Assembly (NCBI RefSeq): GCF_015209505.1
Contig: NZ_JADEYC010000021.1
Span: forward strand, 115,606-179,605
DNA length: 64,000 bases
Source: Saccharopolyspora montiporae
GTDB lineage: Bacteria > Actinomycetota > Actinomycetes > Mycobacteriales > Pseudonocardiaceae
Direction of reading: 5' to 3'
In this document: piece by piece, positions 8,664 through 16,047 of the stretch
Layout: each line of letters starts with the position of its first letter
Position numbering within the stretch: position 1 is the stretch's first letter
Position numbers and translations under genes: made by a program
Notes under the pieces: generated by a model
The model's input: only the letters and a program-made list of their open reading frames with translations
The model's database searches: none
Told to the model about the DNA's origin: nothing

Positions 8664-10175
8664 ATGCCGCAAGCTGAGAGCGGATCGGCCGTGCCGAATT
8701 CCGCAGCGACGCTGTTCATCGACGGCGCATGGGTGCCCGCCACCGCGGGCGGGACCCGGGACATCACCTCCCCCGCCGACGGCTCGCCGGTGGCCACCGT
8801 CGCCGAGGCCACCTCCGACGACACCGAGCACGCCATCGCCGCCGCCCGGCGGGCCTTTGACGAGGGAAGTTGGGCGAACACCTCGGCCTGGGAGCGCGGT
8901 GACCTGCTGCTGCGGGTCAGCGACATCCTCGTCCGCGACCGCGAGGAGTTCGCCCGCGCCGAGTCGCTGGACACCGGCAAGCGCCTGGTGGAGAGCGGCT
9001 ACGACATGGACGACATCGCCGGGTGCTTCCGCTACTTCGGCAAGCTCGCCGGCACCGACGCCGGGAAGCTCGTCGACACCGGCTCCCCGGACGCCATCAG
9101 CCGCGTGCAGTACGAACCGGTCGGCGTGTGCGGCATGATCACGCCGTGGAACTTCCCGCTGCTGCAGGTGGCCTGGAAGGTCGCCCCGGCGATCGCCGCC
9201 GGTGACACCTTCGTCCTCAAGCCCAGCGAACTCACCCCGAGCACCGCGATCCTGCTGATGCGGGCGCTGGCCGAAGCGGGCCTGCCCGCCGGGGTGGGCA
9301 ACCTGGTGCTGGGCACCGGCGCCGAGGTCGGCTCGGTGCTGGCCGAGCACCCGGACATCGACCTCGTCTCGTTCACCGGCGGCCTGCACACCGGGCGCAC
9401 GATCTCCGCGGCAGCGGCGCCGACCGTCAAGAAGGTCGCCCTGGAACTCGGCGGCAAGAACCCGAACATCGTGTTCGCCGACGCCGACTTCGAGACCGCC
9501 GTCGACTACGCGCTCACCGCCGTCTTCCTGCACTCCGGCCAGGTCTGCTCGGCGGGCGCGCGGCTGATCGTGCAGGACGAGATCCACGACGCGCTGGTCG
9601 ACGAGATCGTGCGCCGTGCCGAAACCATCCGCCTCGGCGGTCCTTTCGACGAGGATGCCGAGACCGGACCGCTCATCTCGGACGGACACCTGCGCAAGGT
9701 CACCGACTACGTCGAGCGCTCGGTGGCCGAAGGCGCCGTGCTGCGCACCGGTGGCCGCCGGCCGGACGGCGAGCGCTACGCCCGCGGGCACTTCTTCCTG
9801 CCGACCGTGCTGGACGAGGTGCAGCGCGGATCGTTCGCGGTCACCGAGGAGTCGTTCGGCCCGGTGCTGACCGTCGAGCGGTTCACCGACGAGGACGACG
9901 CGGTGCGCATCGCCAACGACACGCACTACGGCCTCGCCGGCGGCGTGTTCACCGGCGACCCCGCCAAGGCGCAGCGGGTCGCCAACCGGATGCGGCACGG
10001 CACGATCTGGATCAACGACTTCCACCCCTACCTGCCGCAGGCGGAATGGGGCGGATTCAAGCAGTCCGGCATCGGGCGCGAGCTCGGCCGGGCGGGGCTC
10101 GGCGAATACCAGGAGCCCAAGCACGTCTACCAGAACCTGCGACCCGGTCCGCAGCACTGGTTCTCCGGACGGTGA
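8664..10175 (+). CDS. betB: betaine-aldehyde-type NAD(P)-dependent aldehyde dehydrogenase
   Basis: A 503-residue aldehyde dehydrogenase. FIDGAWVPA at the start, ITPWNFPLLQVAWKVAPAIA for cofactor binding, the general-base Glu in ELGGKNPNIVFAD, and the nucleophile Cys in HSGQVCSAGARL are all present. ESFGPVLTVERF and the closing WGGFKQSGIGRELG are also typical of the betaine/gamma-aminobutyraldehyde dehydrogenase branch. Together with the choline oxidase downstream it would finish the oxidation of choline to glycine betaine, an osmoprotectant. Choline oxidase can itself oxidise the aldehyde, so this enzyme may mainly prevent aldehyde build-up. The ATG at 8664 is preferred over an upstream in-frame codon that adds 84 residues without family resemblance. 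The ribosome site is weak (GGGG). Confidence 0.88.
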   Translation: MPQAESGSAVPNSAATLFIDGAWVPATAGGTRDITSPADGSPVATVAEATSDDTEHAIAAARRAFDEGSWANTSAWERGDLLLRVSDILVRDREEFARAESLDTGKRLVESGYDMDDIAGCFRYFGKLAGTDAGKLVDTGSPDAISRVQYEPVGVCGMITPWNFPLLQVAWKVAPAIAAGDTFVLKPSELTPSTAILLMRALAEAGLPAGVGNLVLGTGAEVGSVLAEHPDIDLVSFTGGLHTGRTISAAAAPTVKKVALELGGKNPNIVFADADFETAVDYALTAVFLHSGQVCSAGARLIVQDEIHDALVDEIVRRAETIRLGGPFDEDAETGPLISDGHLRKVTDYVERSVAEGAVLRTGGRRPDGERYARGHFFLPTVLDEVQRGSFAVTEESFGPVLTVERFTDEDDAVRIANDTHYGLAGGVFTGDPAKAQRVANRMRHGTIWINDFHPYLPQAEWGGFKQSGIGRELGRAGLGEYQEPKHVYQNLRPGPQHWFSGR

Positions 10176-10181
10176 TGCGCA

Positions 10182-10216
10182 CGCGGCCCGGACCGAGCGC
10201 CGGTTCCCGGGCCGCG
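10182..10216 (+). terminator. hairpin after betB
   Basis: A perfect 10-bp stem (CGCGGCCCGG with its complement, 15-nt loop) begins seven bases after the aldehyde dehydrogenase stop. There is no T-run, as is usual at this G+C. It could terminate or attenuate before the permease. Confidence 0.5.
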
Positions 10217-10492
10217 CCGCGCTGAACGGAACCGGGTGCGCGGCGGGCTGCGGACACCGTGGTGTCCGCGCCACCGGGCGGCCGCCCGCGCCGCGCACCC
10301 GGCCAGGAGCAGAACGGAGGTCGACGAGCACAACAGCCACGAACCCGGGCAACGGCGCGCCGGAAGCGCTGCCGGATCCGGAGTTTCGCAGGCCGCGCCC
10401 GGAACGGCCGGGCGCGCAGCACGCCGAAACCGAGGAGTGCGCACCCGCCGGGAGATCACGCGGCGGGCCCCTCGGGAAAGGAGTTCACGGGC
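10217..10492 (+). promoter_or_regulatory. hairpin-rich leader of the permease gene
   Basis: The 276 bases before the permease ATG hold strong stems in series. A 14-bp outer stem pairs 10232-10245 with 10289-10302, and it encloses a perfect 9-bp hairpin (10250-10258 with 10261-10269). A 9-bp hairpin follows at 10394-10416, and a 7-bp stem at 10444-10450 with 10461-10467 sits just before the AAAGGAG ribosome site. No known riboswitch class was recognised. It may be a structured 5' leader or a string of processing/termination signals. Confidence 0.45.
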
Positions 10493-12043
10493 ATGAGCAT
10501 GCCCAATCAGGACACCGGGCTCACCGAGTTCGGTTACCAGAACAAGCTGAAACGGACCCTCGGAGGTTTCCACACCTTCGCCGCGGGCATCAGCTACATC
10601 TCGGTGCTCACCGGCACTTTCCAACTGTCCTACTTCGGGCTCTCGCTCGGCGGACCCGCCTACTGGTGGTCCTGGCCGCTCGTGTTCCTCGGGCAGTTGC
10701 TCGTGGCGTTGAGTTTCGCCGAGCTCGCATCGCGCTACCCCATCGCCGGCTCCGTCTACAACTGGGCCAAGAAGCTCGGCGGCAAGCACGTCGGCTGGCT
10801 GGCCGGGTGGATGATGCTGGTCGCTTCGATCGTCTCGATCGCGGCCACCGCGTTGGCCTACCAGAACACGCTCCCGCAGATCTGGGCCGGATTCCAGATC
10901 GTCGGCGACGGCTCCTCCACCACCGACCAATCGGTCAACGGGATCCTGCTGGCGCTGGTGCTGATCCTGTTCACCACGCTGGTCAACGCCTTCGGCGTGA
11001 AGCTGATGGCCCGCATCAACAGCGCCGGGGTCCTCCTGGAGCTGGTCGCCGCGGTGCTGCTGATCATCGCGCTGCTGTTCGTGGTGCAGAACCCGCCGAC
11101 CGTGGTGCTCGAAACCTCGGGGACCGAAGCCAACTACGGCGGCAGCTACCTCGGCGCGTTCCTCGTCGCGGGTATCGCCTCGTCGTACGTGATGTACGGG
11201 TTCGACACCGCCGCCTCGCTGGGCGAGGAGTCCATCAACCCGCACCGCAACGCCCCGAAGGCGATCCTGCGCGCGCTGATCGCCTCGGCCGTGCTCGGCG
11301 GGCTGATCATCCTGCTGGCCCTGATGGCCATCCGGGACCTCGACGACCCGCGCCTGGGCGAGGCCGGCCTGCAGTTCGTGCTCGGTGAAGCACTCGGCCC
11401 GGTCGTGGGCAGGCTGTTCCTGGTCGCCATCTTCATCGCGATCACCGTGTGCGTGCTGGCCGTGCACACCGCGGCGATCCGGATCGCGTTCGCGATGGCC
11501 CGGGACAACGCGCTGCCCGGCGGCTCCAAGCTCGCCAAGGTGAGCCCGCGGTTCCAGACCCCGGTCGTGCCCGCGATCGTCATCGGCGTGCTGGCCGTCG
11601 CGCTGCTGCTGGTCAACGTCGGCCAGCCGCAGATCTTCACCACCGTGACCAGCCTGGCGATCATCCTCATCTACATCTCCTACCTACTGGTGACGATCCC
11701 GATGCTGGTCGCGCGACTGCGCGGCAAGTGGTCCTCGGCCAAGCAGCCCGGCCGGTTCAGCCTCGGCAAGTTCGGTCTGCCGGTGAACATCCTGGCCGTG
11801 GCATGGGGGTTGATGATGACCATCAACCTCGCCTGGCCGCGGCGCGAGGTCTACAACGCCGAGCCGCCCTACCACTGGTACCTGCAGTACAGCTCGCTGC
11901 TGTTCGTCGGGATCGCCGCGCTGGGCGGTTTCGCGTACTACTGGTTCGTGCTGCGCCACCGGGTCGGGGTGCTGGCCGACCACGCGGCGAAACCTTCCGC
12001 GGACGAGTCCGAACAGGACGAATCCGCAACGACCGTCTCCTGA
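10493..12043 (+). CDS. APC-superfamily permease, probably choline/amine uptake
   Basis: A 516-residue transporter with about twelve membrane segments. The opening FGYQNKLKRTLGGFHTFAAG and the SFAELASRYPIAGSVYNWAK loop mark the amino acid/choline transporter branch of the APC superfamily, which includes the yeast choline permease. The gene is preceded by a good AAAGGAG and ends 20 bp before choline oxidase. That context makes choline, or a related quaternary amine, the best guess for its substrate. Amino acids or GABA remain possible from sequence alone. The last 20 residues are an acidic Ser/Glu tail in the cytoplasm. Confidence 0.85.
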   Translation: MSMPNQDTGLTEFGYQNKLKRTLGGFHTFAAGISYISVLTGTFQLSYFGLSLGGPAYWWSWPLVFLGQLLVALSFAELASRYPIAGSVYNWAKKLGGKHVGWLAGWMMLVASIVSIAATALAYQNTLPQIWAGFQIVGDGSSTTDQSVNGILLALVLILFTTLVNAFGVKLMARINSAGVLLELVAAVLLIIALLFVVQNPPTVVLETSGTEANYGGSYLGAFLVAGIASSYVMYGFDTAASLGEESINPHRNAPKAILRALIASAVLGGLIILLALMAIRDLDDPRLGEAGLQFVLGEALGPVVGRLFLVAIFIAITVCVLAVHTAAIRIAFAMARDNALPGGSKLAKVSPRFQTPVVPAIVIGVLAVALLLVNVGQPQIFTTVTSLAIILIYISYLLVTIPMLVARLRGKWSSAKQPGRFSLGKFGLPVNILAVAWGLMMTINLAWPRREVYNAEPPYHWYLQYSSLLFVGIAALGGFAYYWFVLRHRVGVLADHAAKPSADESEQDESATTVS

Positions 12044-12063
12044 GCTGAACGGAGTTTCGATCC

Positions 12064-13611
12064 ATGTCTGATCAGTTCGACTACGTCGTGGTCGGCGGTG
12101 GCAGCGCAGGTGCCGCGGTGGCGGCCCGGCTCTCCGAGAATCCGGACACCACGGTCTGCCTGCTCGAAGCAGGTCCGTCCGATGTGGACGACAACAACAT
12201 CCTGCAGCTCAACAGGTGGATGGAGCTGCTGGAGTCCGGCTACGACTGGGACTACCAGATCGAGCCGCAGGACAGCGGGAACTCGTTCATGCGCCACGCG
12301 CGCGCCAAAGTGCTGGGCGGGTGCTCCTCGCACAACTCGTGCATCGCGTTCTGGGCGCCGGCCGAGGACTTGGACGAGTGGGAGGCGCTGGGCGCCACCG
12401 GCTGGGGTTCGAAGGACGTCTTCCCGCTGTACCAGCGGCTGGAGACCAACGACGGGCCCGGTGAGCACCACGGGCGTAGCGGCCCGGTGACCATCCGCAG
12501 CGTCCCGCCGGCGGATCCGTCCGGTGCGGCCCTGCTGCAGGCCTGCGAGCAGGCCGGCATCCCCACCACCGAGTTCAACTCGGGCACGACGGTCACGCAC
12601 GGCGCGAACTGGTTCCAGATCAACGCCCGCGAGGACGGCATCCGCTCCTCGTCCTCGGTGTCCTACCTGCACCCGATCATGGACCGCCCGAACCTGGAGA
12701 TCCGCACGCACGCGTGGGCCAAGAAGGTCGAGTTCGACGGCACGCAGGCCACCGGTGTGCAGTACCTGTCCGCCGACCAGATCCACACCCGCACGGTGCG
12801 CGCCCGGCGCGAGGTGGTGCTGTCGACGGGTGCCATCGACACGCCGAAACTGCTGATGCTGTCCGGGATCGGCCCGGCCGAGCACCTGCGGGAGACCGGG
12901 GTCGAGGTGCTGGTGGACTCGCCGGGCGTCGGGTCGAACCTGCAGGACCACCCGGAAGGCGTCATCAGCTGGGACGCCAAGCAGCCGATGGTCACCGATT
13001 CCACCCAGTGGTGGGAGATCGGCGTGTTCACCACCACGCAGCCCGGACTGGACCGGCCGGACCTGATGTTCCACTACGGTTCGGTGCCGTTCGACATGCA
13101 CACGGTGCGGCAGGGCTACCCGACCTCGGAGAACAGCTTCTGCCTGACCCCGAACGTCACCCGCGCGCGCTCCACCGGCACGGTCCGGCTGCGCAGCAGG
13201 GACTTCCGGGACAAGCCGAAGGTCGACCCGCGGTACTTCACCCAGGAGCACGACGTCCGGGTGATGACCGAGGGCATCAAGCTGGCGCGTGAGATCGTGT
13301 CCCAGCCCGCGATGTCCGAGTGGGCCGGCGCCGAGCTGTTCCCCGGCCCGGACGTGCGCACCGACGACGAGATCGCCGACTACATCAAGCGCACGCACAA
13401 CACCGTCTACCATCCGGCGGCCTCGGTGCCGATGGGCGCCGCCGAGGACGCGAGCAAGCCGCTGGACGCGCGACTGCGGGTCAAGGGCGTGCAGGGGCTG
13501 CGGGTGGCCGACGGTTCGGCGATGCCGTTCCTGGTCGCGGTGAACCCGAACATCACCACGATGGCCATCGGCGAGAAGTGCTCCGACATGCTCAAGGAGG
13601 ACAACCGCTGA
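12064..13611 (+). CDS. codA: choline oxidase (GMC flavoprotein)
   Basis: A 515-residue glucose-methanol-choline oxidoreductase. The FAD-binding motif is VVGGGSAGAAVAARLSENP near residue 10. FMRHARAKVLGGCSSHNSCI near residue 90 contains the His that carries covalent FAD, and the neighbouring Ser, in Arthrobacter choline oxidase. QWWEIGVFTT, VPFDMHTVRQGYPT and the C-terminal catalytic His/Asn region (HNTVYHPAASVPMG, VNPNITTMAIGEKC) also follow that enzyme closely by recollection. It oxidises choline to betaine aldehyde and on to glycine betaine, reducing O2 to H2O2. It sits at the end of the permease unit. Being an O2-using oxidase separates it from mycofactocin-linked GMC enzymes, although those are related. 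Confidence 0.9.
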   Translation: MSDQFDYVVVGGGSAGAAVAARLSENPDTTVCLLEAGPSDVDDNNILQLNRWMELLESGYDWDYQIEPQDSGNSFMRHARAKVLGGCSSHNSCIAFWAPAEDLDEWEALGATGWGSKDVFPLYQRLETNDGPGEHHGRSGPVTIRSVPPADPSGAALLQACEQAGIPTTEFNSGTTVTHGANWFQINAREDGIRSSSSVSYLHPIMDRPNLEIRTHAWAKKVEFDGTQATGVQYLSADQIHTRTVRARREVVLSTGAIDTPKLLMLSGIGPAEHLRETGVEVLVDSPGVGSNLQDHPEGVISWDAKQPMVTDSTQWWEIGVFTTTQPGLDRPDLMFHYGSVPFDMHTVRQGYPTSENSFCLTPNVTRARSTGTVRLRSRDFRDKPKVDPRYFTQEHDVRVMTEGIKLAREIVSQPAMSEWAGAELFPGPDVRTDDEIADYIKRTHNTVYHPAASVPMGAAEDASKPLDARLRVKGVQGLRVADGSAMPFLVAVNPNITTMAIGEKCSDMLKEDNR

Positions 13612-13690
13612 TCCCGGCGCCCGGTTCGGCCGCCTCCCTCGAACGCGAGGTACCGCACCCCGCGAACGGCGGCTGACCCCGGCACCGACC

Positions 13691-13727
13691 ACGAGCCCCT
13701 CCGGACCCCCGTCCCGGAGGGGCTCGT
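13691..13727 (+). terminator. strong terminator after codA
   Basis: A perfect 14-bp stem (13691-13704 paired with 13714-13727) and a 9-nt C-rich loop, without a T-run. It lies 80 bp beyond the choline oxidase stop and closes that operon. Confidence 0.75.
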
Positions 13728-13748
13728 CGCGTTCCGGGACGCGTGGCG

Positions 13749-13910
13749 ATGATTGTGGTTCCTGGAAGCGAAAGAACGGATTTCAAAACTGATTTCACTC
13801 CGCCATGCTGCACGACGAGATCGGCCGGCGCACCGGACGACGAGCTCGCCGCGGTGCCGATCGAGAAGACGCGCGGCCGGCTCGTGCTCAAAGCGGACGA
13901 AACGATGTAG
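13749..13910 (+). CDS. small hypothetical protein (53 aa)
   Basis: An open frame begins MIVVPGSERTDFKTDFTPPC and ends RLVLKADETM. The second half (APDDELAAVPIEKTRGRLVL) has a natural-looking composition. Its TAG stop lies exactly at the outer edge of the 37-bp direct repeat described below, so the frame may be the intact or truncated end of whatever occupied this site before the repeat arose. A Cys-Cys-Thr-Thr patch sits in the middle. There is no recognised family and no strong ribosome site. It could be spurious. Confidence 0.35.
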   Translation: MIVVPGSERTDFKTDFTPPCCTTRSAGAPDDELAAVPIEKTRGRLVLKADETM

Positions 13911-13943
13911 TCGTTCACCCGGGCTCGGCCCGCGGGTGCGGCG
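13907..13943. repeat. 37-bp direct repeat, copy 1
   Basis: Identical over 37 bases to 14628-14664 and in the same orientation. This copy lies immediately beyond the 3' end of the methyltransferase gene. Confidence 0.9.
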
Positions 13944-13946
13944 CCG

Positions 13947-14696
13947 TCACGTCGCTTCGAGGACGAGGAACAGGAAGCAGGGCTTGGTCGCGAGGTCGTG
14001 GAAACCGTCCGGGAACAGGTCCCGGGCGGCCGGATCGGGTTGCGGCTCGCTGAGGGCGGACAGGTGGAAGCCGGCGGTGGTGCAGGCGTCGATCATCGCC
14101 TGCAACGACCGGCGCCAGAACCTCATCGGAACGGACTTCCCGTCGATCGTCCACTCGACCGTATAGCTGCTGGTCGCGAAGTAGTCCGGCCGCGGCTCCT
14201 GGATCGTGTAGGCCACGACTGGGTGGTCCACCGACGCGATCAGTCGGCCGCCGGACCGGAGCACTCGCCGCACTTCGGCCAGTACCGACCCCCAGTCTTC
14301 CAGGTAGTGCAGCACGAGCGAGGCGACCACGTCGTCGAATGCACCGGCGGTAAACGGAAGGCGGTCGGTCAGGTCGACCACGTGCAGGGGCACGTCCTCG
14401 CTCAGCCGCTGCCTGGCCAGCGCCAGCATCCCGGTGCTGGCATCGATGCCGGTGACGACCGCACCGCGGTCGTGCAACGCCGCGGACAGGGTTCCTGCGC
14501 CGCACCCGGCGTCCAGGATCCGACGGCCCGCCACGTCTCCGGCGAGGGCCAGCATCGCGGGACGCTCGTAGTGCGCGTTGACGAGGTTGCTCTCGTTCGC
14601 CGCCGAGTACGCCTCGGCGAAGCTGTCGTAGTCGTTCACCCGGGCTCGGCCCGCGGGTGCGGCGAGGCCTTCGGCGTTCTCGGTATCGCGTTCCAT
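13947..14696 (-). CDS. SAM-dependent class I methyltransferase
   Basis: A 249-residue methyltransferase of the Methyltransf_11 type. The SAM-binding motif I is ILDAGCGAGTLSAALHDRGA, the acidic end of strand 2 is VTGIDASTGML, and motif IV is FDDVVASLVLHYLEDW. RRVLRSGGRLIASVDHPVVAY follows. The substrate is unknown. Two starts are possible. The ATG at 14696 gives MERDTENAEGLAAPAGRARV before the conserved part, while the internal GTG (about 14639) gives VNDYDSFAEAYSAANES. The second lies inside repeat copy 2. The gene body is bounded on both sides by the 37-bp repeat, which suggests it was duplicated or inserted here. Confidence 0.85.
   Translation of the reverse strand: MERDTENAEGLAAPAGRARVNDYDSFAEAYSAANESNLVNAHYERPAMLALAGDVAGRRILDAGCGAGTLSAALHDRGAVVTGIDASTGMLALARQRLSEDVPLHVVDLTDRLPFTAGAFDDVVASLVLHYLEDWGSVLAEVRRVLRSGGRLIASVDHPVVAYTIQEPRPDYFATSSYTVEWTIDGKSVPMRFWRRSLQAMIDACTTAGFHLSALSEPQPDPAARDLFPDGFHDLATKPCFLFLVLEAT
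14628..14664. repeat. 37-bp direct repeat, copy 2
   Basis: Identical to 13907-13943. This copy covers the codons around the internal GTG start of the methyltransferase gene (APAGRARVNDY on the minus strand). Confidence 0.9.
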
Positions 14697-14739
14697 CGGC
14701 GCAGCGTAGTGGCCACGTCGTTCACCGGGCGCCGGAAAC

Positions 14740-15279
14740 TCAGCTGTCGAGGCGGGTTCCGCCGCGCGATGCCTGGTAGAGGTCGCGCAGCAGGGCGACT
14801 TCGCCACCGTGGTGGAACAGCTCGCGGTTGAGGTGCAGCACCAGCGCGAGGTAGCTGCGATCCGCGAACGGCCCTTCGGCCGGGCCCACCGGCTGCTGCC
14901 AGCCGTCCTCGTCGAGCTCGCCGATCCAGTCCCGCCACCGCGCGTGCTCGGTGTCCAGCCGCTGCAGCGCCTCGGACGCACCACCCGGGTAGTCGTGCCC
15001 GTCGATGCGGAACCCGGAGTCGGCGAGGTGCCGATCGGCGCGCATCCCGAAGATGTGGCAGGCGATGTGCGCCAACCGCCAGCCCAGCGTGGTGAACGGC
15101 GGCGGGACCGGTTCCGGGAACGTGAAGTCCATCGACCACCCGTCCGATTCGCGGCGGATGTTCCAGCACTGCGGGACCGGTTCCCAGAAGTACTCCTCGT
15201 CGGTGATCCCCTCCAGGCGCGGGCGCCACGAGCGCCAGTAGAAGTCGAGCTGGTCGAGCGCTTCCTCACGAGCCGCCAT
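14740..15279 (-). CDS. DinB-superfamily protein
   Basis: A 179-residue four-helix-bundle protein of the DinB/YfiT type. It opens REEALDQLDFYWRSWRPRLE and carries TTLGWRLAHIACHIFGMRAD with the first metal-ligand-like His residues. A second His pair lies near the end in LALVLHLNRELFHHGGEVAL. Members bind a divalent metal and often act as thiol-dependent transferases or hydrolases (mycothiol/bacillithiol S-transferases), but most are uncharacterised. The TDEEYFWEPVPQCWNIR stretch is typical of a large actinobacterial subgroup. The start is the ATG at 15279. The gene is separated from the methyltransferase by 43 bp on the same strand, so co-transcription is likely. Confidence 0.8.
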   Translation of the reverse strand: MAAREEALDQLDFYWRSWRPRLEGITDEEYFWEPVPQCWNIRRESDGWSMDFTFPEPVPPPFTTLGWRLAHIACHIFGMRADRHLADSGFRIDGHDYPGGASEALQRLDTEHARWRDWIGELDEDGWQQPVGPAEGPFADRSYLALVLHLNRELFHHGGEVALLRDLYQASRGGTRLDS

Positions 15280-15348
15280 GGCAGGAACGGTACGACGCCG
15301 CACCGACGTCGTCGCGGCGCAAGCCGGACACCAGGCACTAGACTACAT

Positions 15349-15362
15349 ACCGTCTAGTCGGT
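15349..15362. promoter_or_regulatory. TetR-type operator ACCGTC-TA-GTCGGT
   Basis: An imperfect dyad (5 of 6 positions symmetrical) that ends 13 bp before the HAD start codon. Ten consecutive bases (AGTCGGTACG) are shared with the site before the acyl-CoA ligase at 27646, so both probably bind the same repressor. Such a position would block initiation. Confidence 0.65.
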
Positions 15363-15375
15363 ACGGTCTCTGCAC

Positions 15376-16047
15376 ATGGGCACGAGCAGCGCGGCAGCAG
15401 GCACCGTTCAAGCCGTCGTGTTCGACTACGGCGGCGTGCTCACCAACTCCGGCGGCTCCGCCATCCGCGCCTGGACGGCCCGCGAGCGCATCGACCCGGA
15501 CACCTTCTCCGCGGCGCTGAAGGAGTGGCTCTCCCGGGACGCCCCCGCGGGCACCCCCGTGCACCGGCTGGAAACCGGCGAGCTCAGCGCCGAGGAGTTC
15601 AACCGGCTGCTCGCCGACCGGCTGCGCACCGTCGACGGCCAGCCGGTGGCGCCCGACGGACTCATCCAGCGGATGTTCGCCGAGATGCGCCTGGAACCTG
15701 CCATGCTCGACCTCGTGCGGCGGATCCGGGACAGCGGGGTGCGCACCGCGATGCTGTCGAACAGCTGGGGCAACGCCTACCCGTGGGACGAGCTGTCCGG
15801 GCTGTTCGAGTTCGCGGTCGTCTCCGCCGAGCTCGGCCTGCGCAAACCGGACGAACGCATCTACCGGCACACCCTCGACCGCCTCGGCCTGGCCGCCCCC
15901 GACGTCGTGCTCGTCGACGACGGCGCGCCGAACACCGAAGCCGCGCAGCGGCTCGGGCTGCGGACGGTGCTGCACACCGATCCGGCCGACACCCGCGACC
16001 AGCTCGGCGACCTGCTCGCCGCACCGCACGACAAGGAGCCGCAATGA
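15376..16047 (+). CDS. HAD-superfamily hydrolase, ACAD10-domain-like
   Basis: A 223-residue HAD-IA hydrolase. Motif I is VVFDYGGVLT, in which the usual second Asp of DxD is replaced by Gly, as also seen in the phosphatase domains of soluble epoxide hydrolase and ACAD10 relatives. Motif II is TAMLSNSW, the conserved Lys is in LGLRKPDERIYRHTL, and motif IV is VVLVDDGAPN. It is the first gene of a seven-gene unit and overlaps the next gene by four bases (ATGA). In eukaryotic ACAD10 the same three domains (HAD, APH, ACAD) form one protein in this order. A phosphatase role on a phosphorylated hydroxyacyl-CoA or a side product is a reasonable but unproven guess. Confidence 0.85.
   Translation: MGTSSAAAGTVQAVVFDYGGVLTNSGGSAIRAWTARERIDPDTFSAALKEWLSRDAPAGTPVHRLETGELSAEEFNRLLADRLRTVDGQPVAPDGLIQRMFAEMRLEPAMLDLVRRIRDSGVRTAMLSNSWGNAYPWDELSGLFEFAVVSAELGLRKPDERIYRHTLDRLGLAAPDVVLVDDGAPNTEAAQRLGLRTVLHTDPADTRDQLGDLLAAPHDKEPQ

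Noticed and set aside
12064..13611. Mycofactocin-associated GMC dehydrogenase
   Set aside because: Mycofactocin genes lie 11 kb away, but the covalent-FAD His motif and the choline oxidase-specific segments fit CodA, and the gene sits with betaine aldehyde dehydrogenase.
13592..13918. Minus-strand frame MNDYIVSSALSTSRPRVFSI
   Set aside because: It shares only the repeat-encoded NDY start with the methyltransferase, then has Ser/Arg-rich sequence without family features. It is best explained by the 37-bp repeat.
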